Part shown: positions 7,930 to 16,292 of the stretch, piece after piece
Numbering within the stretch: position 1 is the first letter of the stretch
How the letters are laid out: the number at the start of each line of letters is the position of its first letter
Source: an uncultured Winogradskyella sp.
GTDB lineage: Bacteria > Bacteroidota > Bacteroidia > Flavobacteriales > Flavobacteriaceae
Length of the DNA stretch: 64,000 nucleotides
Assembly: GCF_947501905.1 (NCBI RefSeq)
Contig: NZ_CANMXL010000007.1
Coordinates: forward strand, 1 to 64,000
Direction: 5' to 3'
The notes under the pieces: model-generated
Database searches by the model: none
What the model was told of the DNA's origin: nothing
What the model saw: the letters and a program-made list of their open reading frames with translations, nothing else
Translations under genes and position numbers: made by a program

Positions 7930-8842
7930 TAATACCGATTTGATTAATTTTTTCTTGGAGAAAAGTATTGTGTTTTAATTCAAACAAATTATAATATAGT
8001 ACACCAAAAGCTATTTGACTTAAGGCTTGTGCGTATATAAATGATAAAATGAAAATAGCAAAACCAAATGTAAAAACAAGAGTAGTAAATGTACTACCTA
8101 CTAAATCCGCATTACTTTCCACTGAAAAATAGGTGTATATACCAATAATAAACCCAGGTATTGAAAGGATAAGAGCTGTAATCATAAGATTAAGAATGCC
8201 TATCACTAAACCATAACCAATAACCTTTAAAAAGTTAGCGAATGTAAAATTGAAACCTTCAGAAATAGCATCACTAAAACCTTTGTTTTTAGAAAACATG
8301 GACATAAATGTGAGGCCAAAAATGGCAGAAAGTGTAAAACTCATTCCGTATTGAGCTATAAAACCTAAAAAAGGAATAAAAGATATCATCAGAGATATTA
8401 TCAAATAAGCCACATAGATAAGTGCCCCTACAATAATCAATAGGATAATATTTCCTATATTTTTTATTATTTGTTTCCAGATGGATTTAGATTCTATTTG
8501 ACCACCTGTTTTTACATACTGCGCTATATAAGAACTCGAAAAGCTATAGTTAATAAGAGAAGTGACAAATATTATTAAAAATAAAATTATTGCACCAGCA
8601 AAAAAATAGCTTTCTGTATCTAGATTGTTCCCCATCCCAAATCTAAAATCACGGCTAGCTAAGCCCATAAAACCTGTAACTAATAAGTAAGCAGCAACAA
8701 TCGTTAAGACAATACTAATGGCGTTATACCTAAGATATAACATGCTGTAATGCTTAAAATTATATTTTAAGAATAAGAAGTAATTATTAATAATATCTCC
8801 AAAACCACTACGGTTTCTAAATTCTATATATGGTTGTTTCAC
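7922..8842 (-). CDS. Polytopic membrane protein of the MoxR operon
   Basis: The protein has 306 residues and no signal peptide. About six hydrophobic segments are separated by short loops: near 44-66, 84-104, 132-158, 158-182, 204-232 and 248-275. Residues such as the repeated glycines in FLGFIAQYGMSFTLSAIFGL suggest a channel- or transporter-like bundle, but I do not recognise a named family. It overlaps the SpoIIM gene by 4 bp (ATGA-type junction) and DUF4129 by 8 bp, so it is co-translated with them. It is part of the conserved MoxR block, and its partner proteins are the best clue to its role. Confidence 0.8.
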   Translation of the reverse strand: MKQPYIEFRNRSGFGDIINNYFLFLKYNFKHYSMLYLRYNAISIVLTIVAAYLLVTGFMGLASRDFRFGMGNNLDTESYFFAGAIILFLIIFVTSLINYSFSSSYIAQYVKTGGQIESKSIWKQIIKNIGNIILLIIVGALIYVAYLIISLMISFIPFLGFIAQYGMSFTLSAIFGLTFMSMFSKNKGFSDAISEGFNFTFANFLKVIGYGLVIGILNLMITALILSIPGFIIGIYTYFSVESNADLVGSTFTTLVFTFGFAIFILSFIYAQALSQIAFGVLYYNLFELKHNTFLQEKINQIGINE

Positions 8843-9822
8843 GCGAGTTGTAGTTTAGGAACGCTTCTATTTATAGCTCTGTTTAGCAATATTGGATAAG
8901 CTATATAGTAATAGATAATAATAAATAATGATAGGAATATAATGCCATAAGCAACTGGCCAAGGCATTTGTTCTCCATAGCGTGTTATAAAACCTTCAAT
9001 AAAACCGGCAATTATAAAAAACGGAATAGTACTCACAACAATTTTTAAGCCATCTTTAGCACCTTTCATAAAAGCGACTCGACGTGAATAGGTTTTAGGA
9101 AATAAAAAACTATTTCCCATAACTAAACCTGCACAACCAGCAATTACAATAACCGATATCTCTATAGTGCCATGTAGCCAAACGGTTGAGGTTTTTTCTA
9201 AAATGCCATAATTGTAAAAAAACGTTATAAAAGCACCAAGCATAATACCGTTGCTAAACAAGACGTAAATGGTACCAACACTAAAAAATATACCAAACGC
9301 AAAAGCAATAATAGCCACTCGTATATTATTGATGGTAATACCTAGGAACGTACCAATATGACTTCCGCTTTTATAAACAGCCATAGGTTCTCCTTTTTCA
9401 ATATTTTCGATAGTCATGTTTACGTAACCATCACCAAGAATTAATCTCACAAAAGAATCGTCATTTAGAGTAGATACAGCACCTATAATTACGGCAGCCA
9501 TGAATATTAAAAATGTATGCAACAGTGTTTTGTGGTATTGTCTAAAGAACAATGGAAACTCATCTCTCCAGAACGAAACTATTTTGTTCTTTGATTCTCT
9601 TTTAGTGATATAAATTTTTTGATGCGCTTGTGATGCTAACGAATTTAGGTAAAGTAAGGTTTTACTTTCAGGATAATAGGTCTGCGCATAAGCCAAATCA
9701 TTAGTAAGTTGTATGTAATAAGAAGCTAAATCATCAGGATTTATTTTCACATTATTATCTAATGCTTTTTCAAATACAATCCATTTTTCCTTATTTTGCT
9801 TGACGAAAGATGCTTCGCGCAT
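8839..9822 (-). CDS. Stage II sporulation protein M (SpoIIM)-like membrane protein
   Basis: The protein has 327 residues. An N-terminal cytoplasmic helical region (about 1-95; DDLASYYIQLTNDLAYAQTY, then YPESKTLLYLNSL) is typical of SpoIIM-like proteins of non-sporulating bacteria. About five membrane helices follow, including NIRVAIIAFAFGIFFSVGTI and the strongly conserved HGTIEISVIVIAGCAGL. In Bacillus SpoIIM helps peptidoglycan remodelling during engulfment; this organism does not sporulate, so that role does not transfer directly. It is the first gene of the minus-strand operon 9822-3617 and is divergent from the RDD gene at 9860, with only 37 bp between starts. Confidence 0.87.
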   Translation of the reverse strand: MREASFVKQNKEKWIVFEKALDNNVKINPDDLASYYIQLTNDLAYAQTYYPESKTLLYLNSLASQAHQKIYITKRESKNKIVSFWRDEFPLFFRQYHKTLLHTFLIFMAAVIIGAVSTLNDDSFVRLILGDGYVNMTIENIEKGEPMAVYKSGSHIGTFLGITINNIRVAIIAFAFGIFFSVGTIYVLFSNGIMLGAFITFFYNYGILEKTSTVWLHGTIEISVIVIAGCAGLVMGNSFLFPKTYSRRVAFMKGAKDGLKIVVSTIPFFIIAGFIEGFITRYGEQMPWPVAYGIIFLSLFIIIYYYIAYPILLNRAINRSVPKLQLA

Positions 9823-9859
9823 AAATTCTTTTTAATTTTAAAAACGAATATACATTTCA

Positions 9860-10585
9860 ATGAGCAAATTAGCAATTAACACTGCACAAAATGTAAACCT
9901 AGATTATAAGCTAATTGGTCTTGGGGAAAGAATGGTTGCTTTTCTTATTGATGGCATTATTTTACTTACATATATGACCATTATGGAAAACCTTGTAAAT
10001 CTGTCTCAAATTTTTGATGCAGATGGTTGGACAAGAAGAGGTTTTTTAGGACTGTTTTATTTACCAGCGTTTTTTTATTCTTTGATTTGCCATATCATTT
10101 TTGGTGGTCGTACTATTGGAAAAATGATTATGAAAATTAAAGTGGTACGTCTAGATGGTGCACCAACACAATGGTATAATCTTTTTGTGAGATGGATGCT
10201 GCGAATTATTGATATCTGGATGTTTTTTTCATCTATTGGAGTGCTGAGTATTTTGCTTTCAGATAGGAAACAACGTGTTGGTGACGCTGCTGCAGGTACT
10301 GTAGTTATTAGTATTAAAAAGAAACATAAAATCACTAGTACTATTTTAGAAGATATTACTGATGATTACAAACCTGTATTTAATAATGTAACACTATTAT
10401 CTGATAAAGATGTAAGAATCATAAAAGAAGCATTTTTAATATCTAAGAAAAATACAGATTATAAAACGCTGAATCTTTTGAGAAAGAAAATCTGCGATAT
10501 ATTACAGATAAAATCTGAATTATATGATTTGCAATTTATTGATACTATTTTAAAAGATTACAATTACTACACGCAAAACATGTAA
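9860..10585 (+). CDS. RDD-family membrane protein
   Basis: The protein has 241 residues. The RDD domain covers about 15-155, with the conserved Arg24 and Asp31 in GLGERMVAFLIDGIIL and the third-helix region FVRWMLRIIDIW. A cytoplasmic tail of about 85 residues follows, including KIKVVRLDGAP in the loop. RDD proteins are small membrane proteins, some linked to ion transport, mostly uncharacterised. It starts 37 bp from the divergent SpoIIM gene, and RDD plus SpoIIM plus MoxR/DUF58 is a recurrent set in Bacteroidota. I treat it as part of the same system, with a shared control region at 9823-9859. The exact role is unknown. Confidence 0.85.
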   Translation: MSKLAINTAQNVNLDYKLIGLGERMVAFLIDGIILLTYMTIMENLVNLSQIFDADGWTRRGFLGLFYLPAFFYSLICHIIFGGRTIGKMIMKIKVVRLDGAPTQWYNLFVRWMLRIIDIWMFFSSIGVLSILLSDRKQRVGDAAAGTVVISIKKKHKITSTILEDITDDYKPVFNNVTLLSDKDVRIIKEAFLISKKNTDYKTLNLLRKKICDILQIKSELYDLQFIDTILKDYNYYTQNM

Positions 10586-10627
10586 GCAGAGTGCTAATTT
10601 TTCTTTCTAGAAAAAGTATGCAAATCG

Positions 10628-10652
10628 CTTATGCTGAGCTTGTCGAAGTATC
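10628..10652. repeat. Possible copy of a short dispersed intergenic repeat
   Basis: The stretch gctgagcttgtcgaagta lies in the 128-bp gap between the RDD and TRIC genes. Similar GAGCTTGTCGAAG strings are common in intergenic DNA of many Bacteroidota as I know them. I see no second copy in this window, so the repeat status is inference. Confidence 0.35.
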
Positions 10653-10713
10653 TTAAAAAAGGAATGATTTATGCTTAAGTTGAAAGACGTATTTTAAATA
10701 AAAAACAAATAAA

Positions 10714-11325
10714 GTGTTCATTCAAACTATAGATATACTAGGTACAGTTGCATTTGCTATTTCGGGAGTCTTAGTAGCAATGAACAAAAAAATGGACCCA
10801 TTTGGTGTCTTTATTATTGCTTTTGTTACTGCAGTTGGAGGTGGTACATTAAGAGATATTTTAATTGGAGCAACACCAGTTTTTTGGATGCAAGACATGA
10901 CCTTTATATTGGTTATCTCTTTGGCATCAGTATTTGCAGTAGTATTTAGAAATTACATAAAACATTTAAGGCGTTCATTATTTTTGTTCGATACGATTGG
11001 TATTGGGCTTTATACTGTAATTGGTATAGAAAAAGGAATTTCTGCAGATTTGCACCCTATTATTTGTGTGACTTTAGGTACCATGTCCGCATGTTTTGGC
11101 GGTGTTATTAGAGATATTTTATGTAATGAAATCCCCGTGATTTTCAGAAAAGAAGTATATGCAACAGCATGTATTTTGGGCGGACTCGCTTACTTTGGAT
11201 TTGATGCTTTCTTACAAGATCAGAATCTATTGTTTTTAATAGCTGGAGCTGTAGTAATAGCTATTAGATTAGCAGCAGTTATATTTAAGATTAGCTTGCC
11301 GAGTTTGTATAAAAAAGATAGTTAA
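10714..11325 (+). CDS. Trimeric intracellular cation (TRIC)-type channel family protein (UPF0126/YicG)
   Basis: The protein has 203 residues and about seven membrane helices, built as a tandem repeat of two three-helix units. Each unit carries the family's kinked Gly-rich motif with R-D: GGGTLRD at 42-48 and GGVIRD at 129-134. Prokaryotic TRIC proteins form potassium-permeable homotrimers in the inner membrane. The start is a GTG (10714), giving MFIQTIDILGTVAFAISG, which matches the usual N-terminus of the family; no better ATG is available. The gene is monocistronic, downstream of an intergenic stretch with a dispersed-repeat-like sequence. It is convergent with the secreted unknown at 11329, with only 3 bp between their stops. 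Confidence 0.88.
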   Translation: MFIQTIDILGTVAFAISGVLVAMNKKMDPFGVFIIAFVTAVGGGTLRDILIGATPVFWMQDMTFILVISLASVFAVVFRNYIKHLRRSLFLFDTIGIGLYTVIGIEKGISADLHPIICVTLGTMSACFGGVIRDILCNEIPVIFRKEVYATACILGGLAYFGFDAFLQDQNLLFLIAGAVVIAIRLAAVIFKISLPSLYKKDS

Positions 11326-11328
11326 ATG

Positions 11329-11823
11329 TTATTTTACTTCTTTAAATTGAGTACTCAGATATAGTTGTTCCCATTCTCCATTTACATAATTTCCAACTTT
11401 AAAATTATATGTTGAATCATTAACGTATTCCCACATGTCTGTTACGGTTGAAGTTCCATAAGTGTATTGATATATAATATTTTTACCTTTAGAGAAGACA
11501 GTACCTTTAGTTAATCCACCGAAAACATCAAACTCCCAAAATTTCAAACTTTTAGTGACTTTATCATACATTCTAATTCCATGATTTCTTAACCCTAACT
11601 TAGTCTGTTCTTTATCAATATACCCAATAGATTTTGCAATAACTATTGAGTTATCTAAAGAATATTCAAAATTTATTTCTTGATAAAATTTGCTTCCATC
11701 TCCCCAATTTCCATTTGCTTTCCATGTTTTTTCTACAAGATTGTCGAAAATTGAGAGATTAGATTTTTGAGCATAAGCCCCAATAGAAACTAATAGAATA
11801 AATATCAATATATAATTTTTCAT
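11329..11823 (-). CDS. Secreted protein of unknown function
   Basis: The protein has 164 residues with a signal peptide (about 1-18, VSIGAYAQ before KS). The mature domain alternates strands and turns and is rich in aromatic residues (WKANGNWGDGSKFYQEINFE, then WEFDVFGGLTKGTVF and YGTSTVTDMWEYVNDSTYNF). The pattern resembles lipocalin-like or DUF1579-type beta-barrels that some secreted flavobacterial proteins show, but I do not recognise it firmly. It is likely periplasmic. It lies downstream of the M3 peptidase on the same strand, separated by the strong hairpin 11856-11894, so it is probably expressed separately. The function is unknown. Confidence 0.7.
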   Translation of the reverse strand: MKNYILIFILLVSIGAYAQKSNLSIFDNLVEKTWKANGNWGDGSKFYQEINFEYSLDNSIVIAKSIGYIDKEQTKLGLRNHGIRMYDKVTKSLKFWEFDVFGGLTKGTVFSKGKNIIYQYTYGTSTVTDMWEYVNDSTYNFKVGNYVNGEWEQLYLSTQFKEVK

Positions 11824-11855
11824 AATTGAATATAACTAGTAATATATTTAGACAT

Positions 11856-11894
11856 TATACTAATATCCCGAATTATTTTCGGGATATTAGTATA
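11856..11894. terminator. Long perfect hairpin between M3 peptidase and secreted gene
   Basis: The two 16-base arms tatactaatatcccga (11856-11871) and tcgggatattagtata (11879-11894) match perfectly around a 7-base loop. It lies 9 bp after the M3 peptidase stop on the minus strand. No long T-tract follows, so it may stabilise or process the mRNA 3' end as well as terminate. Confidence 0.6.
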
Positions 11895-11902
11895 AATATG
11901 TT

Positions 11903-14047
11903 TTACTCTAAAGTCACAGGAAACCCTCTGTCTTTCATTAAGGCTTCAATCTTAGCATCACGACCTCTAAATAGTCGATATGCTTCTGCTGGATCCATAG
12001 CATTACGAGGCGCAAATAAATATTTCACCAATTTGTCGGCAACATTTTTATCATAAAATCCGTCAGGAGCTTCTCTAAATGCTTCAGAAGCATCACTTGT
12101 TAGTACATCTGCCCACATGTAACCATAATAAGCCGTGGCGTAACCTTCACCGGAAAACACATGACCAAAATGTGGTGTACGATGACGCATTGGTAATTCT
12201 TTTGGCATGCCGAGGTCTGTTAAGGTTTCACGTTCAAACGTATCAATATCTATATCTGTTGGATCTGCCAAATGCAGTTTCATATCCATTAATGCAGATG
12301 CTAGATATTCAGTAGTGCCAAATCCTTGGTTAAAGGTGGCAGCATTTTTAATTTTTTCTACTAATTCTGCTGGGATTGGTTCTCCAGTTTTATAGTGAAC
12401 TAAAAATTGGTTAATGACTTTATCTGTAGATAACCAACGTTCTAATAATTGCGATTGAAATTCTGTGTAATCTCTAACACCACCATTTAAGGTTGGATAC
12501 TTTACATTAGAAGAGTAGAAGTGAAGTGCATGTCCAAACTCATGAAAAAATGTTGTTGCATCATCCCAAGAGATTAACACAGCTTCGCCTGGAGCTGGCT
12601 TTACAAAGTTATTATTGTTAGAGGCCAAAACATTTGTTTCTCCTTCAAAAGAGGTGTAACTTCTATAGGTTGTCGCCCAAGCACCAGAACGTTTGCCTTC
12701 TCTAGCATAAGTGTCTAAATACCATAAACCTATATGCTTGCCAGAATCTTTGTCAGTTACTTCCCAAACTTTTACGTCTTTATGGAATACAGGTACTGAG
12801 CCTTCTTCAACAGGAGTAAATTTGTAATTAAACAATTCACCCGCAGTAAAAAACATGGCTTCGCGTAATTTGTCTAATTGTAAGTATTGCTTTACCTCGT
12901 CACTATCTAAATCATATTTCTTTTTACGCACTTTTTCTGCATAGTAACGATAATCCCATGGTTCTATAGTAATATTATCTCCAAGTTCATTAGCAACAGT
13001 TTGCATGTCTGTAACTTCTTCTTTAACACGAGCTGTTGATGCTGGCCAAACCTTAAGCATCAAATCCATAGCATTCTCTGGAGTTTTTGCCATACGATCT
13101 TGCAAACGCCATTGTGCATAATTCTCATAACCCATTAAGCCAACACGTTCTTTGCGGAGTTTTAAAATCTCAGCTATAATCTTATTGTTGTCATACTCAT
13201 CACCATTATCACCTCTAGAATAGTAGTTTTTCCATACTTGTTTACGTAACTCTCGCTCAGTAGAATATTTTAAAAACGGATCCATTGACGATCTTGTATT
13301 TACAATAGCATACTTACCGTCTTGACCTTTGTCCGTTGCAATTTTGGCAGCAGATTTTATAAAGCCTTCTGATAAACCACCTAATTGTTCTTTTGTCAAA
13401 TACGTCACATAGTTTTCCTCGTCATGAAGAACATTGTTACCAAACTTAGTATATAAGGTTGAGAGTTCCTTATTGATTTCGGCATAACGTTTTTTCTTGT
13501 CAGCATCAAGGTTGGCGCCGTTCATTTCAAAACCTTTGTAAGTTAAATCTACAACACGTTGTGCTTGGGACTCTAAAGGTGTTTTTTGTGACGCTTCGTA
13601 AACTGCTTTTACACGCTGGAAGAGTTTTTCGTTTTGCGTAATCTTAGAATTAAATTCGGATAGTTTAGGTGCTAATTCTGCTTGAACCTTTCTAAACTCT
13701 GGAGAAGATACATTACTAGACATAATGCCATAATATGCAAATACACGGTTTAACTCTTTACCAGCAGCCTCCATTGCCGAAATAGTGTTCTCAAAAGTTG
13801 GTGCTTCTGTATTGTTTGCAATGGCATCAATTTCTGCAAGATTGAGTTCCATACCTTTTTCTACAGCTTCTTTTAGATCGTCGACGCTCATTTTGTCAAA
13901 AGCTGGCACACCTTCAAAAGGTCCAGTCCACTCTTGGAGTAATACATTGTCTGTCATAAGTTCGTCGGTTATTTTTGCATCTTCTTTACAGCTAGATACT
14001 AATATAATACTGCAAATTGCTGCAGTTTTTATAGATTTTGAAATCAT
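11903..14047 (-). CDS. dcp: M3-family zinc peptidase, Dcp-type peptidyl-dipeptidase lipoprotein
   Basis: The protein has 714 residues. The signal sequence ends in the lipobox LVSSC, with Cys20 as the lipidation site, so it is a lipoprotein. The long helical M3 body contains the zinc motif HEFGH at 502-506 (His502, catalytic Glu503, His506), with the third ligand Glu529 in DYTEFQSQLLERW. Dcp/oligopeptidase-F relatives (MEROPS M3) cut dipeptides or short peptides, and this one would act outside the cytosol. Close to the C-terminus, RTPHFGHVFSGEGYATAYYG and MWADVLTSDASEAF carry the usual substrate-binding His and Tyr residues. It is preceded on the same strand by a cyclophilin lipoprotein (59 bp gap), so both may share a transcript. 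The symbol is by family, not proven orthology. Confidence 0.9.
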   Translation of the reverse strand: MISKSIKTAAICSIILVSSCKEDAKITDELMTDNVLLQEWTGPFEGVPAFDKMSVDDLKEAVEKGMELNLAEIDAIANNTEAPTFENTISAMEAAGKELNRVFAYYGIMSSNVSSPEFRKVQAELAPKLSEFNSKITQNEKLFQRVKAVYEASQKTPLESQAQRVVDLTYKGFEMNGANLDADKKKRYAEINKELSTLYTKFGNNVLHDEENYVTYLTKEQLGGLSEGFIKSAAKIATDKGQDGKYAIVNTRSSMDPFLKYSTERELRKQVWKNYYSRGDNGDEYDNNKIIAEILKLRKERVGLMGYENYAQWRLQDRMAKTPENAMDLMLKVWPASTARVKEEVTDMQTVANELGDNITIEPWDYRYYAEKVRKKKYDLDSDEVKQYLQLDKLREAMFFTAGELFNYKFTPVEEGSVPVFHKDVKVWEVTDKDSGKHIGLWYLDTYAREGKRSGAWATTYRSYTSFEGETNVLASNNNNFVKPAPGEAVLISWDDATTFFHEFGHALHFYSSNVKYPTLNGGVRDYTEFQSQLLERWLSTDKVINQFLVHYKTGEPIPAELVEKIKNAATFNQGFGTTEYLASALMDMKLHLADPTDIDIDTFERETLTDLGMPKELPMRHRTPHFGHVFSGEGYATAYYGYMWADVLTSDASEAFREAPDGFYDKNVADKLVKYLFAPRNAMDPAEAYRLFRGRDAKIEALMKDRGFPVTLE

Positions 14048-14106
14048 GATATTGAAGTTAAAATTAGTGTGTACAAGTTATGAAAATTGAAATTTTAGAA
14101 TCTTAA

Positions 14107-14802
14107 TTATTCTATAATTTCGACAGTTTTGATATAAACGCTTTTTATTGGCCATTCGCCATCATCAGTTTCAACAGCATTAATTTTATCAACCACGTCC
14201 ATACCAGTAATGACTTCTCCGAAAACGGTATAATCACCATCTAAAAAAGGTGCGCCTCCTTTTCTGTTTACAATAAAAAACTGATATGGTGAAGCCAATT
14301 TATATGGGTTTTCAATCTCGCTACTAGGCATTGATACTGCACCGCGTTTATGCTTATAACCATTTTTTGTATCTGGAGGTAATAAGTACCGCCCAATTTT
14401 TTTACGACGCTTGGCAATGTTCATACCATCACTACTACCTCCTTGAATTATAAAATTTGGAACTACTCGGTAAAATTGGGTGTAGTCAAAATAGTTTTGC
14501 TTTGCCAGAAATATAAAATTAGCACGATGGAATCTTGTTTTCTTGTAGAGTAAAATATCAATATTACCAAAGTCTGTAACAATACGCACTTTATTTTCTT
14601 TATGTGCTTCAGAATAATCCAAGAAGAATTGCAAAGCATTATCATCCGTTAATCTTGGGTATTGACGCTCTTGCTTTTTTTTCTTTGGCGCTTCAGTTTT
14701 TACTGTAATTGTGTCCTTTGCGACTTTGGTATTTTGTTTTGAAGTTTGTTTATCTTCACAACTCAATAAAAAACAAACACAACAAAAAAGTAGAATTCTC
14801 AT
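14107..14802 (-). CDS. Cyclophilin-type peptidyl-prolyl isomerase, lipoprotein
   Basis: The protein has 231 residues. A short signal with the lipobox LLSC (Cys15) is followed by a Lys/Glu-rich linker to about 75. The cyclophilin fold then starts at VRIVTDFGNIDILLYK, with the active-site FYRVVPNFIIQGG at 110-122. The core further contains KRGAVSMPSS and FLDGDYTVFGEVITGMDVVD, and YQFFIVNRKGGAPFLD provides part of the binding groove. It catalyses proline cis/trans isomerisation of exported proteins at the membrane. Its start codon is just 2 bp away from the divergent Nudix gene start, so its promoter must lie inside the Nudix coding region. It is upstream of the M3 peptidase. Confidence 0.9.
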   Translation of the reverse strand: MRILLFCCVCFLLSCEDKQTSKQNTKVAKDTITVKTEAPKKKKQERQYPRLTDDNALQFFLDYSEAHKENKVRIVTDFGNIDILLYKKTRFHRANFIFLAKQNYFDYTQFYRVVPNFIIQGGSSDGMNIAKRRKKIGRYLLPPDTKNGYKHKRGAVSMPSSEIENPYKLASPYQFFIVNRKGGAPFLDGDYTVFGEVITGMDVVDKINAVETDDGEWPIKSVYIKTVEIIE

Positions 14803-14804
14803 AA

Positions 14805-15446
14805 ATGGACTTTAATACGTTTTTAGAATCAATTGTAAATATAAAACATCTTCCACTTTTAGGGGAAGAAGCACATGCAAAACTATCGCCACCTTACCGA
14901 TTAGATTTAGCCGAAAAATATAAAGAAAAAAGAAAGTCGGCATCAAAAGCTGGTGTAATGGCACTATTCTACCCTGATGAGAATTGTAAAACACATTTGG
15001 TATTTATACTGCGAAAATCATACAAAGGTGTACATTCTGGACAAATTGGCTTTCCTGGAGGAAAAGTTGAGAAAACAGATTTGGATATTATGGAGACAGC
15101 ACTTCGTGAAACAGAAGAAGAAATTGGTGTGCCAACAAAACAAGTTGAAGTACTTAAAACCTTATCGCCGCTTTATATTCCGCCAAGTAATTTTATGGTA
15201 CATCCTTTTTTAGGCATTTCTAGAGACACCTTACAATTTGTAAAACAGGAAACTGAGGTAGAGGAAATTCTTGAAGTTAGATTAAATGACTTTTTAGATG
15301 ACCGCAATATTGTAAACACAAAAGTGCCAACGAGTTATAATGTGGAAGTTGAGGTGCCTGCTTTTAAACTTAATGGACATATTGTTTGGGGAGCAACAGC
15401 TATGATGCTTAGCGAAATTAAAGTATTATTAAAAGACATACTCTAA
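14805..15446 (+). CDS. Nudix hydrolase, CoA-pyrophosphatase (NudL) type
   Basis: The protein has 213 residues. The Nudix box runs from FPGG (83-86) to TALRETEEEIG (98-108). The preceding segment LRKSYKGVHSGQIGFPGG fits the extra CoA-pyrophosphatase signature that distinguishes the NudL/PCD1 group. The expected reaction is hydrolysis of CoA or CoA derivatives to 3',5'-ADP and phosphopantetheine, which helps clear damaged CoA. It is cytosolic. The N-terminus MDFNTFLESIVNI looks native, so the start at 14805 is probably correct even though it is only 2 bp from the divergent cyclophilin start. Downstream, a PlsC-like gene follows after 48 bp. Confidence 0.9.
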   Translation: MDFNTFLESIVNIKHLPLLGEEAHAKLSPPYRLDLAEKYKEKRKSASKAGVMALFYPDENCKTHLVFILRKSYKGVHSGQIGFPGGKVEKTDLDIMETALRETEEEIGVPTKQVEVLKTLSPLYIPPSNFMVHPFLGISRDTLQFVKQETEVEEILEVRLNDFLDDRNIVNTKVPTSYNVEVEVPAFKLNGHIVWGATAMMLSEIKVLLKDIL

Positions 15447-15494
15447 GTAGTAGATTTTCTTACATTTGCTATCCGACTAACCAGATTTGATATT

Positions 15495-16292
15495 ATGGGT
15501 TTATTCAAAACCAATCCTTTTGGGCATATACTTTTTGTAAAAAAATGGCTAATCAGAATCTTGGGTTTATTAACTCATAGACGCTTTAGAGGTTTTAATG
15601 ATTTGCAAATTGAAGGCTCAGAAATTATTAAAAACTTACCAGATACTAACGTACTTTTTATATCTAACCACCAGACATATTTTGCTGATGTTATTGCCAT
15701 GTTTCATGTGTTTAATGCAAGTCTTAGTGGTCGATTAGACAACATTAAAAATGTGGGTTATCTCTGGAATCCTAAGCTTAACATGTATTATGTTGCAGCA
15801 AAAGAGACTATGAAATCGGGTTTGATTCCCAAAATTTTTGCCTATACGGGTTCTATAAGTATTGAGCGAACTTGGCGTTCGCAAGGAAAAGATATAAACC
15901 GTCAAGTAAAGATGAGTGATATTAGTGCTATAAAGAAAGCACTAGACGATGGTTGGGTCGTCACGTTTCCGCAAGGGACTACTACACCTTTTAAACCTAT
16001 TAGAAAAGGAACAGCCCATATCATTAAACAATATAAGCCTATTGTTGTACCTATTGTCATTGATGGTTTTAGGCGCTCGTTTGATAAGAAAGGACTCCGA
16101 ATTAAGAAGAAGAATATCTATCAATCTTTTGAGGTAAAACAGCCTTTACAAATTGATTACGAGAATGAATCTATTGCAGAGATTGTAGAAAAAATAGAAT
16201 ATGCTATTGAGCAACATCCTTCATTTTTAAAGGTTATTCCTCAAGAAGAGCTAGAAGAAAGAGAACGTTTAAATAAGCTTAGAGATTGGTAA
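15495..16292 (+). CDS. plsC: 1-acyl-glycerol-3-phosphate acyltransferase family protein (PlsC-like)
   Basis: The protein has 265 residues. The acyltransferase motif I NHQTYFAD (H59 and D65 of NHx4D) and the later FPQGTT motif (the EGT-like block) define the PlsC/LPLAT family. IPKIFAYTGSISIERTWRSQ is the usual substrate-binding block. It should acylate lysophosphatidate or a related lysolipid at the inner leaflet. The N-terminal region is amphipathic rather than a full signal anchor. The 3' end overlaps the convergent membrane gene (16279) by 14 bp, a compact arrangement. The exact acceptor is not certain; some family members in Bacteroidota acylate amino lipids. Confidence 0.82.
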   Translation: MGLFKTNPFGHILFVKKWLIRILGLLTHRRFRGFNDLQIEGSEIIKNLPDTNVLFISNHQTYFADVIAMFHVFNASLSGRLDNIKNVGYLWNPKLNMYYVAAKETMKSGLIPKIFAYTGSISIERTWRSQGKDINRQVKMSDISAIKKALDDGWVVTFPQGTTTPFKPIRKGTAHIIKQYKPIVVPIVIDGFRRSFDKKGLRIKKKNIYQSFEVKQPLQIDYENESIAEIVEKIEYAIEQHPSFLKVIPQEELEERERLNKLRDW

